The translations under genes and the position numbers were made by a program. From Haloarchaeobius litoreus (GTDB taxonomy: Archaea; Halobacteriota; Halobacteria; Halobacteriales; Natrialbaceae), in the NCBI RefSeq assembly GCF_024495425.1, contig NZ_JANHJR010000002.1, positions 124,001-188,000 on the forward strand: a DNA stretch of 64,000 nucleotides. The letters are read 5' to 3'. The notes beneath the pieces were generated by a model. It had not been told where the DNA came from, did no database searches, and saw only the letters and a list, made by a program, of their open reading frames with translations. Below are positions 1 to 6,847 of the stretch, piece by piece. Numbering within the stretch: position 1 is the stretch's first letter; each line of letters begins with the position of its first letter.

Positions 1-217
1 TCGGGTGGATCTCCTCGACCTTCACGACCTGCTTGTTCGAGACGAAGCGGCCGCCGAGGCTGGCACGGCGGTCGGTCGCGATGAGGACGCCCTCGTCGGT
101 CGCGATGCCGATGGTGGTCGTCCCGGTCTTGTTGACGTTCTGTTCGTCGTCGGCCTGTTCTCGCCACTCGGAGGCGCCGAGTTCGGGTTCGTAGGGGTCG
201 GTGTTGTCGAGCTTCAT
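1..217 (-). CDS. psmB: Proteasome beta subunit (partial, N-terminal part)
   Basis: Catalytic beta subunit of the archaeal 20S proteasome; the 3' part of the gene lies beyond the left edge. About 72 residues are visible. A 32-residue acidic propeptide ends in Thr-Gly and is followed by TTTIGIA, so Thr33 would become the N-terminal nucleophile after autocleavage. Downstream, TDRRASLGGRF is typical of the family's N-terminal strand region. The ATG overlaps the TGA of psmA in an ATGA, so the two are almost certainly co-transcribed and translationally coupled, alpha first. In Haloferax volcanii, as I recall it, the proteasome genes are unlinked, so the linkage here is worth noting. Confidence 0.93.
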   Translation of the reverse strand, partial: MKLDNTDPYEPELGASEWREQADDEQNVNKTGTTTIGIATDEGVLIATDRRASLGGRFVSNKQVVKVEEIHP

Positions 218-960
218 TCGTCGTCACCCTCCATGAGGAGGTCGAGTTCCGCGAGTCTGTTCTCTATCTCGTCCAGTTCGAGGGTCCGGTACTCACCGCT
301 TTCGGTCTCTATCGTCGAGATGGCGAGTCCCTCCGGCGGGAAGCCGTCCTCCTCGCCGACGGCCAGTGCCTCGATGGCGAGGTCGATACCGCCCTGGAGC
401 GTGAGCTCCGCGTCGTACTCCTTCTCCAGGTAGCCCTGGATCTCCTCGCGGTTGCCGCCGATGGCGATGGCCTTCCACTCGTACGGCGTGCCCGAGGGGT
501 CGGTCTCGAAGAGGCGCGGCTCGCCGTCCTCGACACCGCCGACGAGCAGTGCAACGCCGAACGGGCGCGCGCCACCGGTCTGGGTGTACTGCTGGATGTG
601 GTCTGTGACGGCCTTCGTCAGCGTCTCGACCCCGATGGTCTCGCCGTAGCGGAGCTGGTTGACCTGGGCCTGCCGGCGCGCCACGTCGATGAGCTGGCGG
701 GCGTCGGCGACGTGGCCGGCACTCGCGATGCCGACGTGGTCGTCGATCTTGTGGAGCTTCTCGACGGAGTCGCGCTCCATCAGCGGCGAGCGGCTGCGAC
801 GCTCGGCCACGAGGACGACACCCTCCGGTGTTCGGATCCCGACGCTCGCGCTGCCGCGCTTGACGGCCTCGCGTGCGTACTCGACCTGATAGAGACGTCC
901 GTCCGGCGAGAAGATAGTGATCCCCCGGTCGTACGCCTGCTGCTGGTTTTGACCTTGCAT
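214..960 (-). CDS. psmA: Proteasome alpha subunit
   Basis: Structural alpha subunit of the 20S proteasome (248 residues, normal length). It forms the outer heptameric rings that gate entry and dock the PAN/Cdc48-type ATPases. The N-terminus carries the alpha-specific signature YDRGITIFSPDGRLYQVEYA (about residues 10-29), the gate and H0 helix region, and the body keeps the proteasome fold segment GVVLVAERR. The C-terminus is strongly acidic, as usual in halophiles. It is the first gene of a psmA-psmB unit with a 4-nt overlap. The ATG at 960 is supported by an AT-rich box about 30 nt upstream. Confidence 0.96.
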   Translation of the reverse strand: MQGQNQQQAYDRGITIFSPDGRLYQVEYAREAVKRGSASVGIRTPEGVVLVAERRSRSPLMERDSVEKLHKIDDHVGIASAGHVADARQLIDVARRQAQVNQLRYGETIGVETLTKAVTDHIQQYTQTGGARPFGVALLVGGVEDGEPRLFETDPSGTPYEWKAIAIGGNREEIQGYLEKEYDAELTLQGGIDLAIEALAVGEEDGFPPEGLAISTIETESGEYRTLELDEIENRLAELDLLMEGDDE

Positions 961-984
961 TGTCTGCGTTAACCTGAAGTTAGC

Positions 985-1000
985 GACGTGTTTTTAAGTA
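985..1000 (-). promoter_or_regulatory. Promoter of psmA-psmB
   Basis: On the minus strand an AT-rich run (TACTTAAAAACAC) is centred about 30 nt upstream of the psmA ATG. That is the expected place for a TATA box driving a leaderless or nearly leaderless haloarchaeal transcript. Placed by position and composition only. Confidence 0.5.
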
Positions 1001-1161
1001 CTTTTTTGTACTCCCCGGCGGCGGGATGGGGACTGCTGCGTGTCTTCACCGTGGTCTCCCAGCCCCATAACGACGTTGCACTCGGCAAGGGTGAGTGCGT
1101 CAGGAACTGGCCGACAGACGGCCACCCGAACAAGCATATGAGCAGCTGTTCATCTGTGAAT

Positions 1162-1473
1162 ATGGCTGCGACTGACCGGCTTGAGTGGCTCATCGCCGAC
1201 GAGTGCGGGAGCTGCTGTGACGGCGACGTGGACGCCAGTGTCGCCGAACTGGAGGATGTTCGCGACCGGGCAGCGCTCGACCCGCTCGTGGACGTGAGCG
1301 ACAGCGCGGTGAGCCACGCGCTCTCGACCCTGGCCGACGCGGGCCTCGTGGACCGCCGGAAGGAGGGTCGCTGGCGCTACTACCGGGCGACCGACCGGGC
1401 CAGGGCGCTGCTCGCGGCCGTGGACCCCGGCCACGCCGACGCGACCACCGAACCCGGAGGGACCGACGAATGA
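1162..1473 (+). CDS. ArsR-family winged-helix regulator
   Basis: Small DNA-binding repressor-type protein. The winged-helix core is clear: VSDSAVSHALSTLADAGLVDRRKEGRWRYYRAT is the recognition helix plus beta-wing pattern of ArsR/SmtB regulators. An N-terminal Cys cluster (ECGSCC, near residues 15-20) is a candidate metalloid or metal ligand. An in-frame ATG at 1138 would add MSSCSSVN and two more Ser/Cys positions, so the true start is either 1138 or 1162; I chose 1162. The stop overlaps the start of the next gene (ATGA), which encodes an arsenate-reductase-like phosphatase, so the pair forms a typical regulator-detoxification operon. No arsenite pump gene is next to it. Confidence 0.82.
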   Translation: MAATDRLEWLIADECGSCCDGDVDASVAELEDVRDRAALDPLVDVSDSAVSHALSTLADAGLVDRRKEGRWRYYRATDRARALLAAVDPGHADATTEPGGTDE

Positions 1474-1871
1474 CCACCCTCGGTTTCGTCTGCGTGCAGA
1501 ACGCCGGTCGCAGTCAGATGGCGACCGCGTTCGCCGAGCGCGAGCGCGACCGTCGCGACCTCGACTGGGAGATCGTCACCGGCGGCACACTCCCCGCCGA
1601 CCACGTCCACGAGGCGGTCGTCGACGCGATGGCCGACGTGGGCATCGACCTCTCCGACCGGACGCCGCGGGAGGTGCGCGACGACGAGCTCGAGTCCTGT
1701 GACGTGGTCGCGACGATGGGCTGCTCGACGCTCTCGCTCGACACCGGCGTCGACGTGCGAGACTGGGACCTCACCGACCCCGACGGCGAACCCCCGGAGG
1801 AGGTCGCCGCCATCCGCGACGAGGTCGAGCGCCGGGTCGTCGCGCTGTTCGACGAGCTCGAGGACCGCTGA
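1470..1871 (+). CDS. Low-molecular-weight phosphatase / arsenate-reductase-like protein
   Basis: Cytoplasmic protein of 133 residues in the LMW tyrosine-phosphatase fold that includes ArsC-type arsenate reductases. The P-loop CX5R is at residues 8-14 (CVQNAGR) and is followed by SQMA, the classical signature. A downstream Asp-Pro pair (about residues 98-100, DLTDPDG) fits the general-acid loop. It is translationally coupled to the ArsR-like regulator upstream, which supports arsenate reduction. True phosphotyrosine activity cannot be excluded without knowing which distal cysteines act as resolving residues. Confidence 0.85.
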   Translation: MTTLGFVCVQNAGRSQMATAFAERERDRRDLDWEIVTGGTLPADHVHEAVVDAMADVGIDLSDRTPREVRDDELESCDVVATMGCSTLSLDTGVDVRDWDLTDPDGEPPEEVAAIRDEVERRVVALFDELEDR

Positions 1872-1940
1872 CGCGGCGGACCGACTCGCGGGCCCCGCCG
1901 AACGGTACGCCTTTCCACCCCCGGCCGGTAGTTCGGGACG

Positions 1941-2951
1941 ATGACCGACCGCGGAAAGATCGACCGCTCGTTCTTCGACGAGGTGATCTACCCGAACCTC
2001 GGTGCCGACCGCGACGACGTGGCGCTCGGTCCCCGCCACGGCGTCGACTTCGGCGTCCTCGACGTGGGCGGCAAGGCGGTCGTCACCGCGACCGACCCCG
2101 TCTCCATCCTGCCGGACCTCGGCTGGGAGCGCGCCGCCCGCTTCGCCCTCGGCGTCGTCCTCGCGGACGTGGCCGTCTCCGGCATCCCGCCGAGCCACCT
2201 CGCCATCTCGTTCTCGCTCCCGCCCGCGATGACCGACGACGAGTTCGCGACCGTCTGGGAGACGATGGCCGGGGAACTCGAAGACCTCGGAACGACGGTG
2301 CTGACGGGCCACACGGCCAGGTACGCCGGCTGTGCGTTCCCGTGGGTCGGCGGCGCGACCGTCCTCGGCGTCGGCGACCACGAGGACGTGATCCGACCCG
2401 ACGGCGCGCGCCCCGGCGACCACCTGCTCGTCACGCACGGGCCCGCGGTGGAGGCGACCGCGCTGTTCGCCGCGCTGTTCCCCGACCGAATCGACCTCCC
2501 CGACGACCTGCTCGCCCGGCAGGCCGAGCGCCTCCCGTCGACCGAGCACGTCCGCGATGCCCTCGTCGCCGCCGCGAGTGGACCCGTCACGGCGATGCAC
2601 GACGCGACGGAGTGCGGGCTCCAGGGCGCGCTCGTCGAGCTCGCCGGCGGTGCGGGCGTCCGCATCGACGTGGCGTCGGCGGCGACCCCGGTGTCTGACG
2701 AGGCCGCCGCTCTCTGCGAGTACTTCGACATGGAGCCGTGGGCAGCGACGACCAGCGGGAGCCTCCTCGTCGCCGTGCGGCCCGATGGCGTCGACGCCGT
2801 GGTGGACGCGCTCGAATCCCGTGGGACGCCCGTCGCCGACGCCGGCCGAATCAGCGCGGGCGAGGGGGTCTACGTCGACGGCGAGCGCGTCCACCACCCC
2901 GACGAGGACCCCGCCTGGCGCGTCTGGGCCGAGCTTTCGGGCGCGGAGTGA
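1941..2951 (+). CDS. AIR synthase-like (PurM/HypE superfamily) protein
   Basis: 336-residue member of the AIR-synthase/HypE/ThiL/SelD superfamily, with an N-terminal ATP-binding AIRS half (VVTATDPVSILPD, about residues 50-62) and a C-terminal AIRS_C half (HDATECGLQGALVELA, about 215-230). It resembles HypE in arrangement, but the C-terminus ends WAELSGAE and lacks the terminal PRIC cysteine that HypE uses to carry the carbamoyl/cyano group. No hydrogenase maturation genes are nearby. It therefore probably uses ATP on another substrate, and that substrate is unknown. It follows the ArsC-like gene by 69 nt on the same strand. Confidence 0.8.
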   Translation: MTDRGKIDRSFFDEVIYPNLGADRDDVALGPRHGVDFGVLDVGGKAVVTATDPVSILPDLGWERAARFALGVVLADVAVSGIPPSHLAISFSLPPAMTDDEFATVWETMAGELEDLGTTVLTGHTARYAGCAFPWVGGATVLGVGDHEDVIRPDGARPGDHLLVTHGPAVEATALFAALFPDRIDLPDDLLARQAERLPSTEHVRDALVAAASGPVTAMHDATECGLQGALVELAGGAGVRIDVASAATPVSDEAAALCEYFDMEPWAATTSGSLLVAVRPDGVDAVVDALESRGTPVADAGRISAGEGVYVDGERVHHPDEDPAWRVWAELSGAE

Positions 2952-2970
2952 GCGACCGCGGTGACGCCGC

Positions 2971-4008
2971 TCACCACCCGTTGCCGTCGAGGGGCAGCAG
3001 TATCCGGACGACGTTCCCGCGTGGCTCGTTCGTCTCGAACACCAGCTCGCCTCCGAGCGAGTCGATGCACCACTGCATCACCCAGAGGCCGAGCCCGGAG
3101 CCGTGGTACGTGTCGGTCTTCGTCTCCGACGCGTCGAGGACCTCGATCTCGACCTCGGGGATGGGCGGCCCGTCGTCGACGACCCGGATCTCGCCGCGGC
3201 CGCTCTCGGGGTCCTTGGTGACGCTCACCTCGACCGACGGCTGTTCGCGGTCGTTGTGCACGATGGCGTTCTCGATGGCGTGGCTGATCGCGTGGTTCAG
3301 CCCCTCGTCGGCCAGCACCCAGACCGCCGCCTGTTCGTCGAGCCGCACGGCCGCCTCGGGGTACTGCTGCTGTGCCGTCACGACCTGCTCGCGGACGAGC
3401 TCGTTCACCGAGGTCCGGGAGCGCCCCCTCGCGTTCGGGTCCGCGATCTCCTCGAACTCCTCGATGGAGTCGCTCAGCGACCCGATGTCCACGGCGATGT
3501 CGAGGATGGTCTCGATCTCCTCCTCCAGGCGCTCCTGCTCGACGGCGTCCTTGAGCTGCTCGGCGTAGCCCATGAGGACGGTGATGTCGTTCCGGAGGTT
3601 GTGACGGACGACGCGGTTGAGCAGCCGCAGCCGGCGCTCACGTGCCTTGTACTCCGTGATGTCCCTGACCTCCGCGAGCACGCAGTCGCCCCCGCCGATC
3701 GCGATTCCCGTGAGGTCGACCGACACCCAGCAGATCTCGCCGTCGCCTCGCTCGATCTGCCACTCGAACGACTGGGGGTCGCCGTCGGCCGCCGCCTGGA
3801 TGCGACCCACGGCCGTCTCCTGGGTGAACTTCGTCGTCGGTGCGGTGAAGTCCTCCACCTGCATCGTCCGGAGCGTGGGGGCGTCGTACCCGAACAGTCG
3901 TTCCAGTCGCTCGTTCACGTCGAGAATCCTCCCGGTCGTGGCGTCGTGGAGCAGCACGCCAGTCGTCAGCGAACCGAACTCGTCGGGGAGTCTGGCCGAC
4001 CGACTCAT
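2971..4008 (-). CDS. PAS-domain sensor histidine kinase
   Basis: 345-residue cytoplasmic two-component kinase with no transmembrane segment. A single PAS domain (about residues 10-130) is followed by an H-box (VVRHNLRNDITVLMGYAEQL, His near residue 137) and a HATPase_c domain with N-box (HAIENAIVHND), G1 (VVDDGPPIP) and G2 (GSGLGLWVMQ). This layout, with the short HNLRN H-box, is the standard haloarchaeal PAS-HK. No response regulator is adjacent, so the partner cannot be assigned. The ATG at 4008 gives a conventional N-terminus. Confidence 0.9.
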   Translation of the reverse strand: MSRSARLPDEFGSLTTGVLLHDATTGRILDVNERLERLFGYDAPTLRTMQVEDFTAPTTKFTQETAVGRIQAAADGDPQSFEWQIERGDGEICWVSVDLTGIAIGGGDCVLAEVRDITEYKARERRLRLLNRVVRHNLRNDITVLMGYAEQLKDAVEQERLEEEIETILDIAVDIGSLSDSIEEFEEIADPNARGRSRTSVNELVREQVVTAQQQYPEAAVRLDEQAAVWVLADEGLNHAISHAIENAIVHNDREQPSVEVSVTKDPESGRGEIRVVDDGPPIPEVEIEVLDASETKTDTYHGSGLGLWVMQWCIDSLGGELVFETNEPRGNVVRILLPLDGNGW

Positions 4009-4122
4009 CGACGATGATGGTCGGCCCGTGGTCGTTCCCCTCCGCGGTCTCTGATAGCGAACCCCGCCATGCGACAGGGATGGTGGTTCGGGTACGAATA
4101 GTTACCGGCAATCAGGCGACCG

Positions 4123-5007
4123 TCACTCGGCCCCGTCGACCTCGATCCGCCCCAGCAGCTCGCGCTTCGACGCCGGGGCGATGGTGATGCCGGCCCGGTC
4201 GAGCTGCTCTTTCACCCGTCGGGCGTAGTTCGACCGGATGCGGAAGAGGCTGCGCCGACTCGGCGCGGTCACCCAGAACTCGGCCCGGAGGACGACCGCG
4301 TCGCCCGAGAACTCGTCGACGTACGCCGTCGGGCTCGGCCCCTCGACCACGCCGTCGACGTTGCGTGCGGCCTCCTGAAGCAGCGCCATCGCCTCGTCCA
4401 CGTCGTCCTCGTAGGCGATACCGACGTGCTCGACGACCCGCGTGCGGTCGTAGCCGTGCGGCCGGGTGACCGCCTGGCTCGTGAGCTTCGTGTTCGGCAG
4501 CGTCACCAGCCCGCCGTCGGGCGTCTGGACCCGCGTCACCCGGAGCGTGATGGCGCGGACGGTGCCCTCGCCGTCCTCCCACTCGATGTAGTCGCCGACG
4601 TTGAACTCGGGGTCCAGCACGAGCACCATGCCGCTGACGAGCGACGCGATGACCGTCTGTCCAGCGACGCCGAGTGCGAGCGTCCCGGCGGCGACGACGA
4701 GCGCCGACGACTGCAGGAACGCGCCGTAGCCCGTGACGAGTGCGCCGACGAGGAACGCGACGACGACCACGAGCAGCCTGAAGTACCGCGAGATCGCCTC
4801 GTCGACGGTCGGGTTGTTTCGGTTGCGAGCCTGGACGATGCGGCCGATGGCCGGGTCGAGGACGTACCAGCCCAAGATGAAGACGAGGGCGAACCCCAGC
4901 ACACCCCAGCCGAGTCGCACGACGTTCGGCCAGTCGTCCCCGAACTGTGAGGGCCAGAACTCAGGCGGCGTGGCCTGGAGCAGGAGCGACATCGCGTCCG
5001 AGAGCAT
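4123..5007 (-). CDS. mscS: MscS-family mechanosensitive channel
   Basis: 294-residue small-conductance mechanosensitive channel. Three hydrophobic helices are visible: about residues 30-52 (VLGFALVFILGWYVL), 75-95 (LLVVVVAFLVGALVTGYGAF) and the pore-lining TM3 (about 103-125, ALVVAAGTLALGVAGQTVIASLVSG). They are followed by the beta domain (FNVGDYIEWEDGEGTVRAITLRVT) and the alpha/beta C-terminal domain. Such channels release solutes on hypo-osmotic shock, which suits a halophile. ATG codons at 5007 and 4992 are both possible; 5007 is used. Confidence 0.92.
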   Translation of the reverse strand: MLSDAMSLLLQATPPEFWPSQFGDDWPNVVRLGWGVLGFALVFILGWYVLDPAIGRIVQARNRNNPTVDEAISRYFRLLVVVVAFLVGALVTGYGAFLQSSALVVAAGTLALGVAGQTVIASLVSGMVLVLDPEFNVGDYIEWEDGEGTVRAITLRVTRVQTPDGGLVTLPNTKLTSQAVTRPHGYDRTRVVEHVGIAYEDDVDEAMALLQEAARNVDGVVEGPSPTAYVDEFSGDAVVLRAEFWVTAPSRRSLFRIRSNYARRVKEQLDRAGITIAPASKRELLGRIEVDGAE

Positions 5008-5087
5008 GTTCGGCTCGACGTGAGTCAGCCACTAAAGTACAGGCGGCGATTCTGCTCACCTCGTGTCTGGTAGTCGTGGAACCCTCT

Positions 5088-5208
5088 GGAACCGAGACCA
5101 GGCGGCATCCTCCCTCAACCGTCGAATCCCCTGCAATCACGAACAGGCGGAAAGCCCCCGTTCGCTGACGCGCGTCGGCGGCGAAGGAGTTTACGATATA
5201 CGTAAACT
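5088..5208 (-). repeat. Composite hairpin element, copy G (short form)
   Basis: Short minus-strand copy of the dispersed element described in full at 10184-10600. The palindrome GTTTAC-N7-GTAAAC lies at 5189-5207. A GC-rich inverted repeat (CGCTGACGC with GCGTCGGCG, one wobble) follows in the direction of the element, and the tail (GGGGGCTTTCC on the minus strand) lies at about 5147-5158. It fills the 326-nt gap between divergent mscS and thiR; nothing coding is seen there. Confidence 0.6.
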
Positions 5209-5303
5209 TCTGCCGGGAGCAACTGCAGGCCGGCGTACTGCTCGCCAGTCGCGCGCCGGTGGTGAACGATCCGACGAGGTCGTCGCCAGCGACACGGGCA
5301 CCA

Positions 5304-5309
5304 CTTAAC
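5304..5309 (+). promoter_or_regulatory. TATA-like box of thiR
   Basis: CTTAAC centred about 27 nt before the ATG at 5334 fits a leaderless haloarchaeal promoter. Confidence 0.5.
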
Positions 5310-5333
5310 ACGGCGGGGGGCGAACCGCCGTCC

Positions 5334-6254
5334 ATGCCAGTGGTGCTGCCGAGCGAGATCGTCGTCGAGCGGTTCCTGCCGACGGCGCGTGCGATGCTCG
5401 TCGACGACCTCGCGGACCGTGGGCTGACACAGCGGGAGATCGCCGGCCACCTGGGCGTCACGCAGGCCGCGGTCAGCAAGTACCGGAGCGGCGAGGTGGC
5501 CGTCGAGGAGCGCTTCAGCGAGGACGCCCGCATGGTCGCGACCGTCGAGCGGGTCGGCGAGGGACTCGCCGAGGGCGGGATGGACCACTACGAGGCGCTG
5601 TCGGAGCTGCTCGCTCTCGTCGAGGAGTTCGAGGACCGCGGCCCCATCTGTGCGGTCCACGAGGACGTGATGCCGGCGCTCCGCGGGATGGGCTGTGACC
5701 TCTGCGTCCGCGGGCCGGACAGCGACGTGCTCGACGAGCGCGCCGTCCTGGACAACGTGCGCGAGGCGGTGCGCCGGCTCGGCGGCGCGCCAGCGATCGT
5801 CGCCCACGTGCCGAACGTCGGGTCGAACGTCGCGATGGCGCTGCCCGACGCGGACGAGGTGGGCGACGTGGCGGCCATCCCGGGCCGGCTGCACGCCATC
5901 CAGGGCCAGCTGAACGTGCCCGGCAACCCGGAGTTCGGGGCGTCCCAGCACGTCGCCGGGCTGGTGCTCGCGGCGACCGCCGTCGACCCCGAGGTGCGCG
6001 GCGCGGTGAACCTGAAGACCTCCGACGCGCTGCTCGACGCGGCCCGCGATGCCGGTTACGAGCCGCTGGCGTTCGACGCGGGCTACGAGGACCGCCGGAG
6101 TCGACTCCGCGAGCGGTTCGCCGAGGACGGCGTCCCGAGGGTCGCCTACCACGACGGCGACTACGGCGTCGAACCCATCCTGTACGTGCTCGGTGCGGAC
6201 GCGGCCGACGCCGTCTCGCTCGCCGTCTCGCTCTGCGAGGCTGCCGGCGAGTAG
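5334..6254 (+). CDS. thiR: HTH-ThiN thiamine-pathway transcription regulator
   Basis: 306-residue regulator with an N-terminal helix-turn-helix (residues 31-54, LTQREIAGHLGVTQAAVSKY) fused to a C-terminal ThiN domain (about 120-306). ThiN is a thiamine-phosphate synthase domain that in this fusion family acts as the ligand sensor; the Haloferax homologue ThiR represses thiamine genes when the cofactor is plentiful. Compared with the enzyme ThiDN encoded 2.5 kb downstream, the shared FGAS-HVA helix is kept, but the terminal GKEP motif reads GVEP here, consistent with binding rather than catalysis. The neighbouring genes up to thiDN are candidate targets. Confidence 0.88.
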   Translation: MPVVLPSEIVVERFLPTARAMLVDDLADRGLTQREIAGHLGVTQAAVSKYRSGEVAVEERFSEDARMVATVERVGEGLAEGGMDHYEALSELLALVEEFEDRGPICAVHEDVMPALRGMGCDLCVRGPDSDVLDERAVLDNVREAVRRLGGAPAIVAHVPNVGSNVAMALPDADEVGDVAAIPGRLHAIQGQLNVPGNPEFGASQHVAGLVLAATAVDPEVRGAVNLKTSDALLDAARDAGYEPLAFDAGYEDRRSRLRERFAEDGVPRVAYHDGDYGVEPILYVLGADAADAVSLAVSLCEAAGE

Positions 6255-6274
6255 TCAGCGCCCGGGGCGAGTAG

Positions 6275-6847
6275 TCAGCGCCCGAGCCGGTGACGCCGGT
6301 CGGCCCACGCCGCCAGCGCGTCGAGTGCCGCGCGTTCGTTCTTCGACACCTCGTCGTCGGTCCCGAGCTCGTCGCTCTCGAAGGCGTTGCAGACGGCGAG
6401 TTCCGCCCCCGAGCAGGCCGCCAGCAGCGGCGTCGGGTCGCCGTCGGCCTGCGCCGGGATGGTCGCGTCGTTGACGAAGACGGCCCGCGGCGACGGCGCG
6501 GCGTCGAGCAGCCGGCGAGCGCGCTCGGCGTTCGACCGGGCGAGTTCGAGGGCGTCCTCGTCGTCCCTGCCGTCGCTCCGCGGTGCGTGCGCGTCGAGGA
6601 CCCCGTACCAGCAGCCGTCGGGTGGGCGGTAGAAGCGGTCGATGCGACCGCCGAGCAGGTCACCGTCGCGCTCGACCTCCGGCGCGAAGTCGAGGACGAC
6701 GACGCCGTCGGTGCCGCGGGATTCGACCCACCGCGCGAGCGTCGCGGCGGTCGTCCGGGTCTTGCCGACGTTGGACGGCCCGACGACGAGGTGCCGCCCG
6801 GCGTCGACGGGGAGGGCGTCCGTGGCGGCGAAGGGGTCGGGCGGCAT
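6275..6847 (-). CDS. P-loop ATP-binding protein of unknown role
   Basis: 190-residue cytoplasmic protein with a Walker A motif near residues 23-30 (GPSNVGKT) and a hydrophobic strand ending VVLDFAP about 25 residues later. A second strand AVFVNDA (near residue 127) may be the Walker B region. I do not recognise a named family. Its ATG overlaps the stop of the Nramp-like gene by one base (TGATG), so it is co-transcribed with that transporter and may serve it. A 21-nt direct repeat across 6250-6285 duplicates the sequence around its stop codon. Confidence 0.72.
   Translation of the reverse strand: MPPDPFAATDALPVDAGRHLVVGPSNVGKTRTTAATLARWVESRGTDGVVVLDFAPEVERDGDLLGGRIDRFYRPPDGCWYGVLDAHAPRSDGRDDEDALELARSNAERARRLLDAAPSPRAVFVNDATIPAQADGDPTPLLAACSGAELAVCNAFESDELGTDDEVSKNERAALDALAAWADRRHRLGR

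Noticed and set aside
988-1161. Longer N-terminus for the ArsR-like protein
   Set aside because: The upstream part has promoter-like composition and no regulator homology; the ATG at 1162 (or 1138) gives the family N-terminus.
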